Shown: piece after piece, positions 12,162 to 22,477 of the stretch
How the letters are laid out: every line of letters begins with the position of its first letter
How positions within the stretch are numbered: the first letter of the stretch is position 1
Notes under the pieces: model-generated
What the model was told of the DNA's origin: nothing
The model's database searches: none
The model's input: only the letters and a program-made list of their open reading frames with translations
Program-made: the position numbers and the translations under genes
Assembly: GCA_019188255.1 (NCBI GenBank)
Contig: JAETXT010000010.1
Span: 2,914,001 to 2,978,000 of the forward strand
Direction: 5' to 3'
Source of the DNA: Verticillium longisporum
Lineage: Eukaryota > Ascomycota > Sordariomycetes > Glomerellales > Plectosphaerellaceae
Length of the DNA: 64,000 nt

Positions 12162-14633
12162 TTAATGTGAAATATACTGGAAGACGGCAGATACCTCTGG
12201 CTCCCCGCACTCCTGTCTCAGAAGAAGATCCTGTATAGGTTTGAGGTGCTCATTGATAAAGTGATTCCACGTGCTCGTGTCACCGTACAGCATGGCGGGC
12301 GCCTTGATGTGCTGCCTACCATCGGGCTTGCAGCGTTTGGACTTGAACGTGTCAAGGGTATCAGACGTCTTGCCAGGACGGTACTGGAACAGCACTCGAA
12401 GACCGTCGAGCGAGAAATGGCGCTCGACGTTCTCTCCCTAATGGACGATGCGGCTCGACAAAGTCTCCATGTGACTCTGGCGCTGGAAAATCTTCTCTTC
12501 GATTGTGCCTGTTGCGATGAAGCGGTAGACGAAGCAGTCCTTCTTCTGGCCATCACGCCACACACGAGCAAGAGCCTGCTGGTCAGCAGCAGGGTTCCAG
12601 TCAGGATCGAAGAGAACAAGGCGATTGGCACCGATGAGGTTGATACCGCAGCCACCAGCTTTGCTGCTCAGGAGAAAGACAAACTCCTCCCCAGCAGGGT
12701 CGTTAAACTTGTCGACGAGCTTCTGGCGCTTGTTGACGTTCATGGTGCCATCAAGACGGAGGCAGCCATACGCGCGAGAACGGCAAAGCCGCTCGAAAAT
12801 ATCCAGCGTCTGCGTGTAGTTGCTGATGAGCACAATCTTGTCATTTGTATCCTGACGAATGCGAGCCAGCATGCGATCGAGAACCTGCATCTTGCCAGAG
12901 TACCAAGGCTTGACCTCGCGATTGCGGTGGCCGCGAGCATCCTTCGGAACATAGTCGTCTGGCCAGCAATTTTCCGAGCCAGGCAGATCGTCGTTGAGAT
13001 TCAAAAGATCTGGGTGGTTGCAGAGCTTCTTGAGGATGTTGATGGCTTTGAGCGGCTGACTGCCCTTGCCACGAAGAAGGGCTTGGATATCAGGACTTGT
13101 GAGGAAGTAGTTGTACAAGTCCAACTGGAAGGGTGCGAGATTGCAGAACACAACGTGCTCGTACTTGACAGGAAGGTACTTGGAGAGGATATCGTTGGTG
13201 CGCCGAATGATGAATTTGTTGACGATGCCGAGCAATTCGCTGAGACACTCATCGCCCTTCTTCCTGTCAGTCTCGTCTGCATCAGCGTCGCGGCCGCGGA
13301 GGATGGGCAGCTCGAATCGCTTGCGGAACTCGAGTCGCGTGCCGAGCAGATCAGGGTTCGCAAAGCTGATGAGAGAAAAGTATTCGGAGAGATCATTCTG
13401 GATGGGCGTGCCCGAAAGAATGATCCTGCGGCTCACGTTGAGGCTGTTCAAGGAGCTGAAGGTCTGGCTGTCGCCGTTCTTCAGGCGATGACCTTCGTCA
13501 CACAGCATGAGACCAAACTTGGTGTGCTTCAGCTCGTCAACGTTGAGACGGAGGGTTTCGTAGGACACAATGATGACGGGCCGCGTCACAGCCCTGCCGG
13601 ATGCAATGGCCCACTGTCGCAGCTGGCGGGTGAGTTCCTCCTTGGAGGCTTTGCCGTCGATGGCGAACGGGGTGACGGCATCTGCACCGAGCCACTTGAC
13701 AAGCTCGTTTGCCCAGTTCTTGACCAAACTGGAAGGGCAGACGACAATGGCCTTCTGGATGGCGCTCTTGCCAGCCTCGGGCGATTGCTTCAGCAGGGTC
13801 CAGAGCAGGGTGATGCACTGCAGCGTCTTTCCGAGGCCCATCTCGTCGGCCATGATGCAGCCATTGGCTCTCTCGTCGATCATGCCCGTGACGCATTTGT
13901 ACATGAACTTGACGCCTTCAATCTGATGGGGACGCAGGACCTTGCAGAGACGTGGGTCAATGACGACGGGCACCTTGGGGTGCTCGCCCTCGACCTTCTT
14001 CTTGATACCAAGAATCTCAGCCAAGCTCTTGTGCATCAGAGGGGCATCAATGGTGGTTGTAGGCTCGGGCTCGTCCTTGGACTTCTCGGGGACCTTGGGC
14101 TTGTCGTCGACGGTGGGATCGTACAGCACGATGGCGAATTCACCGCTCGGGTCGTGCAGCGCTTTCGCGACAAAGGTGGCACCAGTCCGCAGGCCGAGGG
14201 TCGGTGGTGGTCTGTTGGGGTTGTAGCCGCCCACGTTCTTGTTGATCAAGGGGACGGCAAAGGCCTTGCGGAAGACAACGCCCTTCTCCTTGGCCTGGAA
14301 GACTGGATAGCGGTTTGCATCGCGGTTCGCGAGCGCGAGGCGGTCAGCATTGGTGTACGGCTTGTCAGCGTCCGTTTCGCCATCAGCGCCTTTGTAATCG
14401 ACCTTTCTGCGCTTCCGGGCAGGTCGATTGACAGCAGGGCGGGGGGCGGCAGATCCGGGGCATTTGAACGGCCTGTGGAGTTTATCTCGGGATTCGGGCG
14501 TGGGCGCCCATCGCTTTCCCGGCTGGGTATTCTCCTTGTTGGCAACAGGCGTAGACACTGTCGTCCTTGGTGGGGGGTTCAGTCAGTCAGTATAGGCGCG
14601 CCGAGCAGGAGGACACGTGGATGAGGCATACAT
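12162..14633 (-). CDS. rad54: DNA repair ATPase Rad54, interrupted by an in-frame TAG
   Basis: Rad54 is a Swi2/Snf2 translocase that works with Rad51 in homologous recombination. The N-terminal region has a basic patch (RPARKRRKVDYK). The Walker A motif (DEMGLGKT) lies near residue 244, the Walker B-like DEGHRL follows, and the helicase C lobe includes LFDPDWNP. The frame from 14565 runs to TAG at 12438-12440 (709 residues). The same frame continues for 91 codons with clear Rad54 tail sequence (VERHFSLDGLR, APAMLYGD, final FQYISH) to TAA at 12162-12164. The ATG appears to be split by an intron (14566-14631, GTATGC...CCAAG): AT comes from 14633-14632 and G from 14565, giving MTTVSTPVANK. This start is an inference. 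Cysteines that I remember in relatives are R and S near the stop. Confidence 0.88.
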
Positions 14634-14834
14634 TTTGCAATTCAACTCGAGTCGATGGAGGATGCAAAAAGACTCTTGGCCATCAAGCTGCGCAGCAACT
14701 TTGATTTGAGCGTCGACGCTGTCTTGACGTGTGGCGAGTCGTCGGGTGGCGGGGGCGACTCGAAATGTTGTTCTGGGGAGACGCAAACGCGACGGGAGCG
14801 CGTCACTCATTGACACGCGGTCACGTGGCTGCAG

Positions 14835-14873
14835 GCAGCACAGCACAGCACAGCACAGCACAGCACAGCACAG
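14835..14873. repeat. CAGCA pentanucleotide microsatellite
   Basis: About eight perfect head-to-tail copies of the 5-mer CAGCA. The run is non-coding as far as I can tell. Confidence 0.9.
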
Positions 14874-14927
14874 CTCAAGTGCCTTATGTCATCAAGATGA
14901 AGTGAACGGGCAAGGCAAGGTACCTTA

Positions 14928-14971
14928 GGCAGGCAGCAGGCAGGCAGGCAGGCAGGCAGCAGGCAGGCAGG
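14928..14971. repeat. GGCA tetranucleotide microsatellite
   Basis: A run of GGCA units, interrupted twice by an extra GCA, lies in the probable promoter between rad54 and the small membrane protein gene. Confidence 0.85.
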
Positions 14972-15250
14972 GGCATGTGAAGAAGGGGCCTTCCGATGAT
15001 GGCGGTCATGGTCTGAGCATTCGCTACCACAAGGTCACATCCATCTACAAACCCAATGGCAGCGTCCCTCCTGGTCCTTGATGCGAACGCCCAAGTGAGG
15101 GATCAATCGACACAAACCTCCAAGATTCTCAGCTCCCTGTGGCATCATCTGCCTTGCGCCCGCGCGTAGTGTTCCCTCGGCTCAGTCTTCGGCACCAGAC
15201 ATTCGGCACCAGACAGTGGAGCTCCTGCTTTCTCACCTCTCGCCAGCATC

Positions 15251-15562
15251 ATGCCTAGCACCGAGTCTCTTCAACCTCTCACCCACGAGGAACCCCCCCT
15301 GCCCCCTCCTTCCAGCCAGACCATTTTCATAGCGGACAATTGGCCTCCCTTTGTCGGTGCCGCTGTCGTCGCCCAGATCGCCCACTATCGGCACCTCGGA
15401 CGCAAACGCACGACGACGCCAAACCTGAGGAATGCGCGCTTTTGGGCCTTAGCCGGAGGTGGATGGATGATCACGTACCTGGGCATTGTCACTTCGATTG
15501 CCGTCGCGCAGGCCAAGGTGAATCACTACCGAGATCCCAAGACACGGGGCCTCTACTCGTGA
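15251..15562 (+). CDS. Small membrane protein with two predicted helices, unknown function
   Basis: This is an intronless frame of 103 residues that I do not recognise. It has a Pro-rich N-terminus (about residues 1-25), a hydrophobic stretch around NWPPFVGAAVVAQIAHY, a basic loop (HLGRKRTTT), and a second long hydrophobic segment (FWALAGGGWMITYLGIVTSIAVAQA). The short C-terminus is charged (NHYRDPKTRGLYS). The composition is protein-like, and the ATG follows a leader without an earlier in-frame start. It ends only 64 nt before the carrier ATG on the same strand, very close for a fungus. Splicing the two together does not keep frame, so I treat them as separate genes. Confidence 0.6.
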   Translation: MPSTESLQPLTHEEPPLPPPSSQTIFIADNWPPFVGAAVVAQIAHYRHLGRKRTTTPNLRNARFWALAGGGWMITYLGIVTSIAVAQAKVNHYRDPKTRGLYS

Positions 15563-15626
15563 AGCCGACGCCCGTCAAGGCTTTTTTTTTTGTTTTTCTG
15601 GATCTCGCACGACAGCCACATACGCC

Positions 15627-16539
15627 ATGTCCGCCGACTTTTGGGCAGGCTACATCAGCGGTGCCGTCGGCATCATCATTGGCAATCCCCTCGACGTCGT
15701 CAAGGCGCCTGCAGGCCCGCGATGCCCTCGCCGCGCAGGCGCCGTCTGCCTACTTTCGCCAGTTCGAGAACACGGCCGCTCTCGTCACCGGCACGGCGGC
15801 CCCCATTGTGGGCTACGGCGCCCTGAATGCCCTCCTGTTCGTCTCGTACAATCGAACAGAGGCGGCGCTGAACGACATGGCGGGCGTGCAGTCGAGTCTC
15901 TGGACGACGTGGGCGGCCGGTGCCGTTGGCGGCCTCGCAACATGGGTCGTCAGCACGCCGACCGAGCTCGTCAAGTGCCGCGCCCAGCTGTCGTCCCCGC
16001 CGCGGTCGAGCTGGGCCATCGCCAAGCAGATTTACCGCACAGAGGGTGCGAGGGGAATGTACTTTGGCGGCGTCGTCACGGCGCTCCGCGACAGCATCGG
16101 CTACGGCTTTTACTTTTGGTCGTACGAGCTGAGCACGCGGTGGATGGCCGCGGCGCCGGGCGACGCGTCGAGCTTCCATCAGGAGGCGGCCAAGGTGCTC
16201 CTCTGCGGCGGTCTCGCGGGCGTCGTGACCTGGGCCAGCGTCTTTCCACTGGACGTCATCAAGACGCGCGTGCAGACGCAGCGGGCCTTTGGCGGCGAGG
16301 CCGAGACGGCGCGCCTGTTGGGCGAGGGGCGCACACCCGAGGCGCCCTCCCAGGCACAGCAAGGCGCCGTGCAGATGGCCAAGGCTGCGTACAGGGAGGA
16401 AGGCCTGCGCGTGTTCTTGAGGGGCCTCACGGTGTGCAGCGTCAGAGCCTTCGTCGTCAATGCTGTGCAATGGGCTGTCTATGAATGGGTCATGCGCGAA
16501 CTGGGGCAGAGCAAGAAGCGGGTAGATTTGACTGAATGA
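15627..16539 (+). pseudogene. Mitochondrial carrier (SLC25) protein with a frameshift
   Basis: Mitochondrial carriers move metabolites across the inner membrane using three repeats of two helices. The first repeat starts MSADFWAGYISGAVGIIIGNPLDVVK, but the frame then shifts at about 15705. The remaining sequence is in another frame (RLQARDALAAQ onward) and holds the second signature (STPTELVKCRAQ) and the third (VFPLDVIKTRVQTQ). The expected motif PxDxxKxRxQ is broken exactly after AAG at 15702-15704, where one base is extra or two are missing. I see no intron that could repair it. Joined, the protein would be about 303 residues, the normal size, and closest to the SLC25A45-like group by memory. 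It may be a true pseudogene or a base-call error. The substrate cannot be deduced. Confidence 0.8.
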
Positions 16540-17322
16540 ACAAGCACAATCTCAGCCACGGCTCGACTCTTTTGCATCTCGTTGAAAATGATGATGATAA
16601 TGTCACCTCAATCCATCAGAGTCCCTGATTGTGGGACTGGAGATGCATGTGATGGCGATTATGTGAACTCTCCGAAAAGTGGCCGGAGACGTTTCGCTTA
16701 TTTTGTGACAGTTCCGCCCTCTTGGCGCTCGTCTCATGGGAATGCCAAATGGCCGCAGTATGCCATTCAGCCTTCTCTGTATTTTACACTATTAAGTACA
16801 CCCTCCAATCCCCTTGACAGCGTGGCATATGGTGTGGAACCGCGAGACTGGCGGTACTTGATTCCGGTTAGGCCGGCCCTGAAGTCCATGTATACTAGTT
16901 GATTAGCGAGGGAAAAGATCGAAGAAATAAGGAAGAAGAATAAGAATACACTATTGATCTACCGTCGTATCTGTCAGTAACTCCGAATCAAATACCGTCA
17001 TCAACGCTCTCATGGAACAGTTGGCATCCTGCCGGAGACTTTTGACGATCCGGCCCCACTTCGGTATGTCGCCGGCCCCTCCGCCGACTTTTCACTCTGG
17101 CCATCACGGTGCAGCTCTTTGGTGATTTCTGTTTCATGCATCACTATGGCTCCTCAAAATGATTCTCCCGCAGCAACTTCCATCAGCACCCCGGAGACTT
17201 TCAATCACATCCGGAGACAAAATGCTTTGCCAGAGTGATGAAAGGAACATATAAGCCCCCAGGGCGCCCGTTGACAAAAATGCCCTTCTTCGTCAATCAA
17301 TAAACACAAGTACAGGAGTTAC
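16540..17322 (+). promoter_or_regulatory. Promoter region with four CCGGAGAC octamers
   Basis: CCGGAGAC occurs at 16683-16690, 17032-17039, 17191-17198 and 17211-17218, all in the same orientation. Two copies continue with TTT. An ATATAA box lies at 17249-17254, about 70 nt before the ATG at 17323. Such recurrence in one intergenic region suggests a transcription factor site for the downstream oxidoreductase. The factor is unknown, and CGG-based motifs are typical of Zn2Cys6 regulators. The proximal part near 16540-16700 may belong to the carrier 3' end. Confidence 0.55.
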
Positions 17323-17346
17323 ATGCTGTCACCAAGTCCCTCTCAT

Positions 17347-17381
<35 letters not shown>

Positions 17382-18421
17382 CCAGCGAGACGAACACAAG
17401 ATGCGCCCTCACGACGTCCTCATCGTCGGCGGTGGCCCCGCCGGCCTCTCAACAGCCACCTACCTCGCGCGGCAGCTCCGCACCGCCGTCCTCTTCGACT
17501 CGGGGGTGTACCGCAACGCCCGCGCCGAGCACATGCACGGCGTGCTCGGCTTCGACCACGCCGCCCCGGCCTCCCTGCGCTCCAAAGCGCGCGCCGACCT
17601 CCTGGCGCGCTACGAAACGACGACCCTTGTCGACGGCGTCGTGACGCGCATCGACAAGACGCCGCAGGGCCTCTTCCGCGCCGTGACGGGCGACGGCCGT
17701 GCGTGGCACGGACGCAGGGTCGTCCTCGCGACGGGCGTCACGGACATCATGGCCCCGATCCCCGGCTTCGACGCCTGCTGGGGCCGCAGCGTCTTCCACT
17801 GCCTGTACTGCCACGGCTACGAGTCGCGCGGCGCCGCCACCGCCGGCGTCCTGACGGGCGGCTTGGTGGCGCAGGCGGCCCTGGGCGTGCACATGGCGTG
17901 GATGGCCAAGCAGCTCGCGGACCGCGTCACCATTTACGCCCACGGCGACGAGGCCATGGCCCGTGACCTCGAGGCCGCCATCGACAAGACGCCCTTTGTC
18001 GTCGACGCGAGGCGCATTGCGCGGATGGAGCATGGGCCCGGCGAGACGGAGGTGACGCTCTATTTTGAAGACGGCACATCCGTGACGGAAGGCTTCCTGG
18101 TGAGTTCCTGCTCCTCCTTTCCCTCTTCGGCTTTTTTTCTGGTCTTGGCTGACCTTCGTGTGTGCCTAGGCTCATGGACCTCGTACCAAGGTCAATGGTC
18201 CCTTTGTCGAGCAGCTCAGCCTCGACCTCACCGACAGTGGCGACATTAAGACGGTCAATGCTCTTGGCGAGACAACGTGTCCAGGCGTGTATGCTGCTGG
18301 CGACAACATGCAAATGATGAAGGCGGTGCCCCTAGCGGCGGCGGCGGGCGTCATGGCCGTTGCTGGTTTGAGCGGACCCTTGAGCAGCGAGCCGCAGGTG
18401 GAGGTAGAGGTGGAACAATAA
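17323..18421 (+). CDS. GliT-like FAD-dependent disulfide oxidoreductase (thioredoxin reductase fold)
   Basis: The enzyme belongs to the low-molecular-weight thioredoxin reductase-like flavoproteins, which include GliT-type dithiol oxidases. Two exons (17323-18099, 18170-18421) give 342 residues from the first ATG. An FAD-binding GxGxxG lies in DVLIVGGGPAGLSTATYLA, the redox pair is CLYC in FHCLYCHGYE, and the second FAD motif is GVYAAGDN in exon 2. The first ATG precedes a polyglutamine run coded by CAACAG repeats. A second ATG at 17401 (MRPHDVLIVGG) fits the family start better and would give 316 residues. No NRPS, PKS or other gliotoxin-type genes are nearby, so the substrate is open. A plain glutathione- or thioredoxin-linked role is also possible. 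Confidence 0.85.
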
Positions 18422-19067
18422 TGTTGAAGAGAAGATAAAGCTAGGCTTCTGTATATTGTCTTCATCTATTTCGTTGTCCGATGCCCGTTTCCATACAAGC
18501 GTGGGTGGGCGCGCTCGTAATCGAATAACAAGCCTCGCTGCATTCTTGTCTTGGTATGACGCCAGCGTAATCAAATATGCTCAGCGTTCTCGTCGTGAGA
18601 GCCACTTTACGTACGCGTACCGACAAGGCACATTCTTCCGTTCATTAACCAAGATCTACAGTCTGCCGTCGTCGGTGGCTGTGTTGCGCCAACAGTCTCG
18701 TCTGTCGATCTTTCGGAAGCCGCTGGGGCAGCCAAGAGGGCCCTAGTCATGAGTACGCACGCGATAGAGATATCTAGTCGGAAAACACAGCCACAGCGTA
18801 TGCTCGAAACCAAAAACAAGAATCTCGCTTCATTACAGTGGCCATTCGTAGTGGCTCTGGGGCCAAGATATCGTAGCAGCCGTACACATGCCCACTACCA
18901 GGCAGGTGGGGTGCTCGAGGAGCCATCGAATTGTGGAATGCGTAGTCCAGACACAACCTCCTAGGACCTAAAGCCATCCTAAACAACACTCTTCCATCGT
19001 TCCACATCATTGTGAAACGCCCGTCATATTGAATGTCCCCGCGTGCCATGGTATGCCATGCTTTTAT
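18422..19067. other. Intergenic gap
   Basis: This is the 3' region of the oxidoreductase gene and of the convergent Gln/Pro-rich gene. Nothing recognisable was seen. Confidence 0.5.
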
Positions 19068-20455
19068 TCATACAGCAAAGAAAAGTTCGTCAGATCGTAT
19101 CGTCAAAGAGCGCTGCATCCGTGGGTGCTGCCCCGACTGCTGTGCCCAGAACTGAGGGCTGCTAGCATCAGTAACCGTCACAGGGGACACGGTTACAAAG
19201 TTGAAGCCTGCTCCCGTGCTCGGGAGACTCCCGTACGGCTGTTGCGCTATAGCCCATCCGACTGAACGTGCCGTCATCTCTGCGTCCTCTGGGATGGGTA
19301 TTGCCTCCGGCATCGGCTCGACGGGCGAATGCAGAACAGGCTCGCCAGTCGCCGAGTAACTGACAACGGCCCGCGGGCCCTGGTTCCACCATTGTGTCTC
19401 GAAGCCGTTGTCAACCGTCATCATTGCGTTTGATAGATCCTCCATCTCGGCCTCGCGCGTCGGGTCCTCGTGGAGCAGCAGCGTGGTGCGCGAATCTGAA
19501 GTAACCTGGATGACGGTTGGCTGGTTGGCGAACGGCACAAACTCGCCTTCGCTCAGAGACTGTTCATCCTGCCCATCAGGTACGCCGAACTCGGTGGGCC
19601 ACCCCGTCGACCACGGCACACCGCCGTCTCCCAGGTGCTCGCTGAGACGGTACGAAGTAGGTATTGCTGGAAGAGCTTTCCATACATCGGCGCTGGTGAT
19701 GCAGCGCTCATGCGAGGGGCGCTCGTGTTGTGTAGCTTCCCGACGGGGAGCGCGGAAGCGCCCATGGGTTCTGGTTCGGCATCCCAGGGACTCTGATTCC
19801 AAGGCGGCGGCGCCGAAGTACCACGCTCATGAGAAGAGCCCGATGAGTGGCTATCTGCGCGTGACTGTCTCCTGTTGAAAGGGGGGTAGAGTAGGGTCTG
19901 TGAGACGGGAAGGTTAGGATGGGCAACGGAGCGTTGCCGACCGCGAGGCGAAGCCGCTCGCTGTGTCGGTTCCGCCGGAGTGTCCACTTGTTGCAGCAGT
20001 TGTGCTCCTGGCTGTAATTGCAGTTCCGGGTGGGAATCTGGCAGAGGGCGTGGTGGCGTGCGCGTTTGAGATTGTGGTTGAGCTTCTGCTTGAGGGTGTG
20101 GTTGGAATCGCGGTTGCGTGGGTTGCTGCTGCTGCTGCTGTTCATGTGCAGGGATCGAGGTAAACTCGAGATAGTTGGTGTTTGTTGGCGGAAGCTGACG
20201 AGGGAATCCCGTGCGATCGCGCCAGTTCCGAGACATGTAGGTCAGGCTATGTCTGTTGCCAGGACGTCGTGGTGAATAGGATACGCCGAACTCGAAGTGA
20301 ACGTAGATCTGAGGCCGCCGAGTCGCGTCTGGCGACTGTTGGGCGTCCATGGCATAGTCTTCCTCGACGGCTGTGGTCTGGACTCGGGGGAGTCTTTGGT
20401 GTTTCTGCTTGTGTTGCTGCTGTGATAAGGGATCCGTCCTGGGTAATAAGGTCAT
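19068..20455 (-). CDS. Hypothetical Gln/Pro-rich, mostly disordered protein
   Basis: I do not recognise this gene. The frame starting at ATG 20455 (MTLLPRTDPL) is joined to the downstream frame by a proposed 44-nt intron (19642-19685, GTATGG...CTCAG), giving 447 residues and keeping phase. An alternative start is 20350 (MDAQQSPDAT). Residues near 45-95 look the most ordered (QIYVHFEFGVSYS, SLTYMSRNWRDRTGFP). The middle is low complexity in Gln, Pro and Arg, and the C-terminal part is acidic and then Thr/Ser-rich. No membrane segment or catalytic motif is visible. It could be a fast-evolving regulator, and the exon structure is uncertain. Confidence 0.4.
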
Positions 20456-21587
20456 GCTGGGTTGGTACGGGGTCAGGTACGGCGGGGAAGCTGGTACGGT
20501 CAAGTCGACAGGCGGCGTGGACGGCAGGCTAGGCGGACGCGCTAAGGAAGATTGGCGCCGAAAAAGGATGGACGAGGGACAAGTAGCGCAGGTTGTGGAT
20601 GAATTAGTGATGTGGCAAGAAGGAGGGCAGGCCTAGACGATGAATGGACGGGACCATATGTGCGTTGATGTATAGTGAGTGAGTCTCGGAGTCTGGTAGC
20701 AGACGGCACGAGCCAGGCGGGTTTGACCAAATAACCCGAACAGCGATGCAGGCAGGGGTGAAGACTGACGGGCCAGGTTCAAGAGGCCAGGTCCAAGATG
20801 GGGTGTCCCGGCCTGGCGGAGACGCTTTTAGTGATCAGAGGACCAGAAACTGGATGACAGGAGGACCTGCGCCGCGTCCCGCTGACGCCGTTGCCATCTG
20901 CGGTGGGCCCCAAAATGAGACACTATGCTTGTCGGCCTAGTATCATCGAAGAAGGGTCGTCAACTACTTACGTCGGCAATGACGGCGAGCAAGTAGAGCC
21001 CAGGGGGAGGGGGTCATTCACTAGGCCTGGTAGAGGCAAGCTGCCACCTCGGAACTTTTGTCGACAGGCAAGATTTAACCAGCCTCGCAATGCCGAAGGA
21101 CGGGGGTGTAAGGGCAGTGGTCGATGTCGATACTGCTTGCGGACCTCGAGACCCCAGACCAGGCAGGCGGTGCTCTTCAACGGCAGCCGGCCTTCAGAAC
21201 CCAAGACTGGCGAAGTCTACTGCGTTCGCACTGCGCCTCGGGGGTCGGGGAACGGGACAGTAACTTGAGGGGCTTGGGCCACAGGGGAAATGAAGACGGA
21301 AGAGAAGGATCGTAGGGGTGGTCAGGGTACTGAAAGGGCCCGCTTGGGTGGTGTCGTGTTGTTGGTGAATCGAGAAGGATGGCAATCCCTGGAGGCGGAG
21401 CAAACGACGGACTGAGAAGCGGATGGGGCCGATGCTTGGCAGTGAGGTTTGTCTTGGGTGGAAAGGGGGGGCTTTGCTGCTTGACGCTGGGCGCGGATCT
21501 CTGGAACACGTCGTTTGTTGAGCAGAAGACGGCGAGGAGAGGTAGTCGATGCACGGTCGCAGTAGTCGTGAAGGGCTCACCAAGTTG

Positions 21588-21621
21588 TGGTGGTGGTGGT
21601 GGTGGTGGTGGTGGTGGTGGG
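21588..21621. repeat. GGT trinucleotide microsatellite
   Basis: About eleven GGT units. Read on the minus strand in one frame this would encode polyproline, but no gene there is supported. Confidence 0.85.
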
Positions 21622-22460
21622 GGTAACATTGTCAATGTCAACGAGGTAAACTTGATGAGGGGCAACAGCGAGGGGCAGCAGCGATGGGCAGCAGCGAGAG
21701 GACAAGTATGACAGGGATCTGTTAGATGCTTGGAGCTGCTGTTACGGAAGGAAACCCCTGTCTTCTTTGTCTCCTGCCCTTCGAAACAGGTCTTGGTACC
21801 TGCCAACTCTACTGACAAAGAGGGGTTTCGAGCGTTATGAGGCTGAACGCTGCTGCTGTTGTTGCTGTTGGGTTTTCTCGATCCCGTAGGTGCTGCTCAC
21901 ATGCAATCCCCGGCGCTTGTTCATCCTGTGTTGGACAACCATGGAGCATCAATTCATTGATCTTCATAGTACTGGGCAGCTCGGTCCAATATACACTGGA
22001 CCTATACTTGGCTGACGCAGACTTATCGTGCCCTTTTCGGGGCTACTCAAACAACACTGAAGGTAGCAAGGAAGAAGCTCAGCAGCAATGCCATGCTCGG
22101 CATGCTCTTGGGGGACGCTACCATGACAGGTTTCTGGTAGCAGTCCCATATCCCAAGGCGCCAAGCTTGGTGGGCGATTGCAGTGCTGTCAGGGAGAGGG
22201 TCATGGGGGGGGGCAGGACGCTCAGAGGGTGAAAGTAATTATGTTGCACCTAGCCGGCTGTAGGTGCTGTACCTGGATGCACCTGCCTGCCTGGATGCTA
22301 CATCGGAGGAGGTGGCGGATCCGCGCACAAACGCCACCTCCCCCCTTAGCTAAGGTAAGCGTTGGAAGGCGGGACTGTGGCTTGCTCGTGCCTATTTTTG
22401 GCCGTGATCTACCTCGCTAACGTTGGAGGGGCCTGCGACTGCCTCGACCTACGGCAGGGA

Positions 22461-22477
22461 TCCATCCATCCATCCAC
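22461..22477. repeat. ATCC tetranucleotide run
   Basis: About four copies of ATCC in the gene-poor interval. Confidence 0.7.

Larger units (their letters stand above)
14634..15250. other. Intergenic, with two microsatellites
   Basis: This lies between the rad54 start and the next start at 15251 on the other strand, so it probably serves as the promoter for both. Apart from the two simple repeats listed separately, no element is identifiable. Confidence 0.5.

Noticed and set aside
12246..14624. Open frame of 792 codons on the plus strand across rad54
   Set aside because: It is an antisense shadow of the rad54 coding strand, caused by GC-rich codon use, and has no family resemblance.
15340..15700. 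Upstream extension of the second carrier frame
   Set aside because: It reads in a different frame through the small membrane protein gene and starts with TTG; only the part after 15706 is carrier-like.
21177..21818. Minus-strand Pro-rich frame of 213 codons over the GGT repeat
   Set aside because: It is low complexity, without a conserved stretch or an ATG in good context; probably leader DNA.
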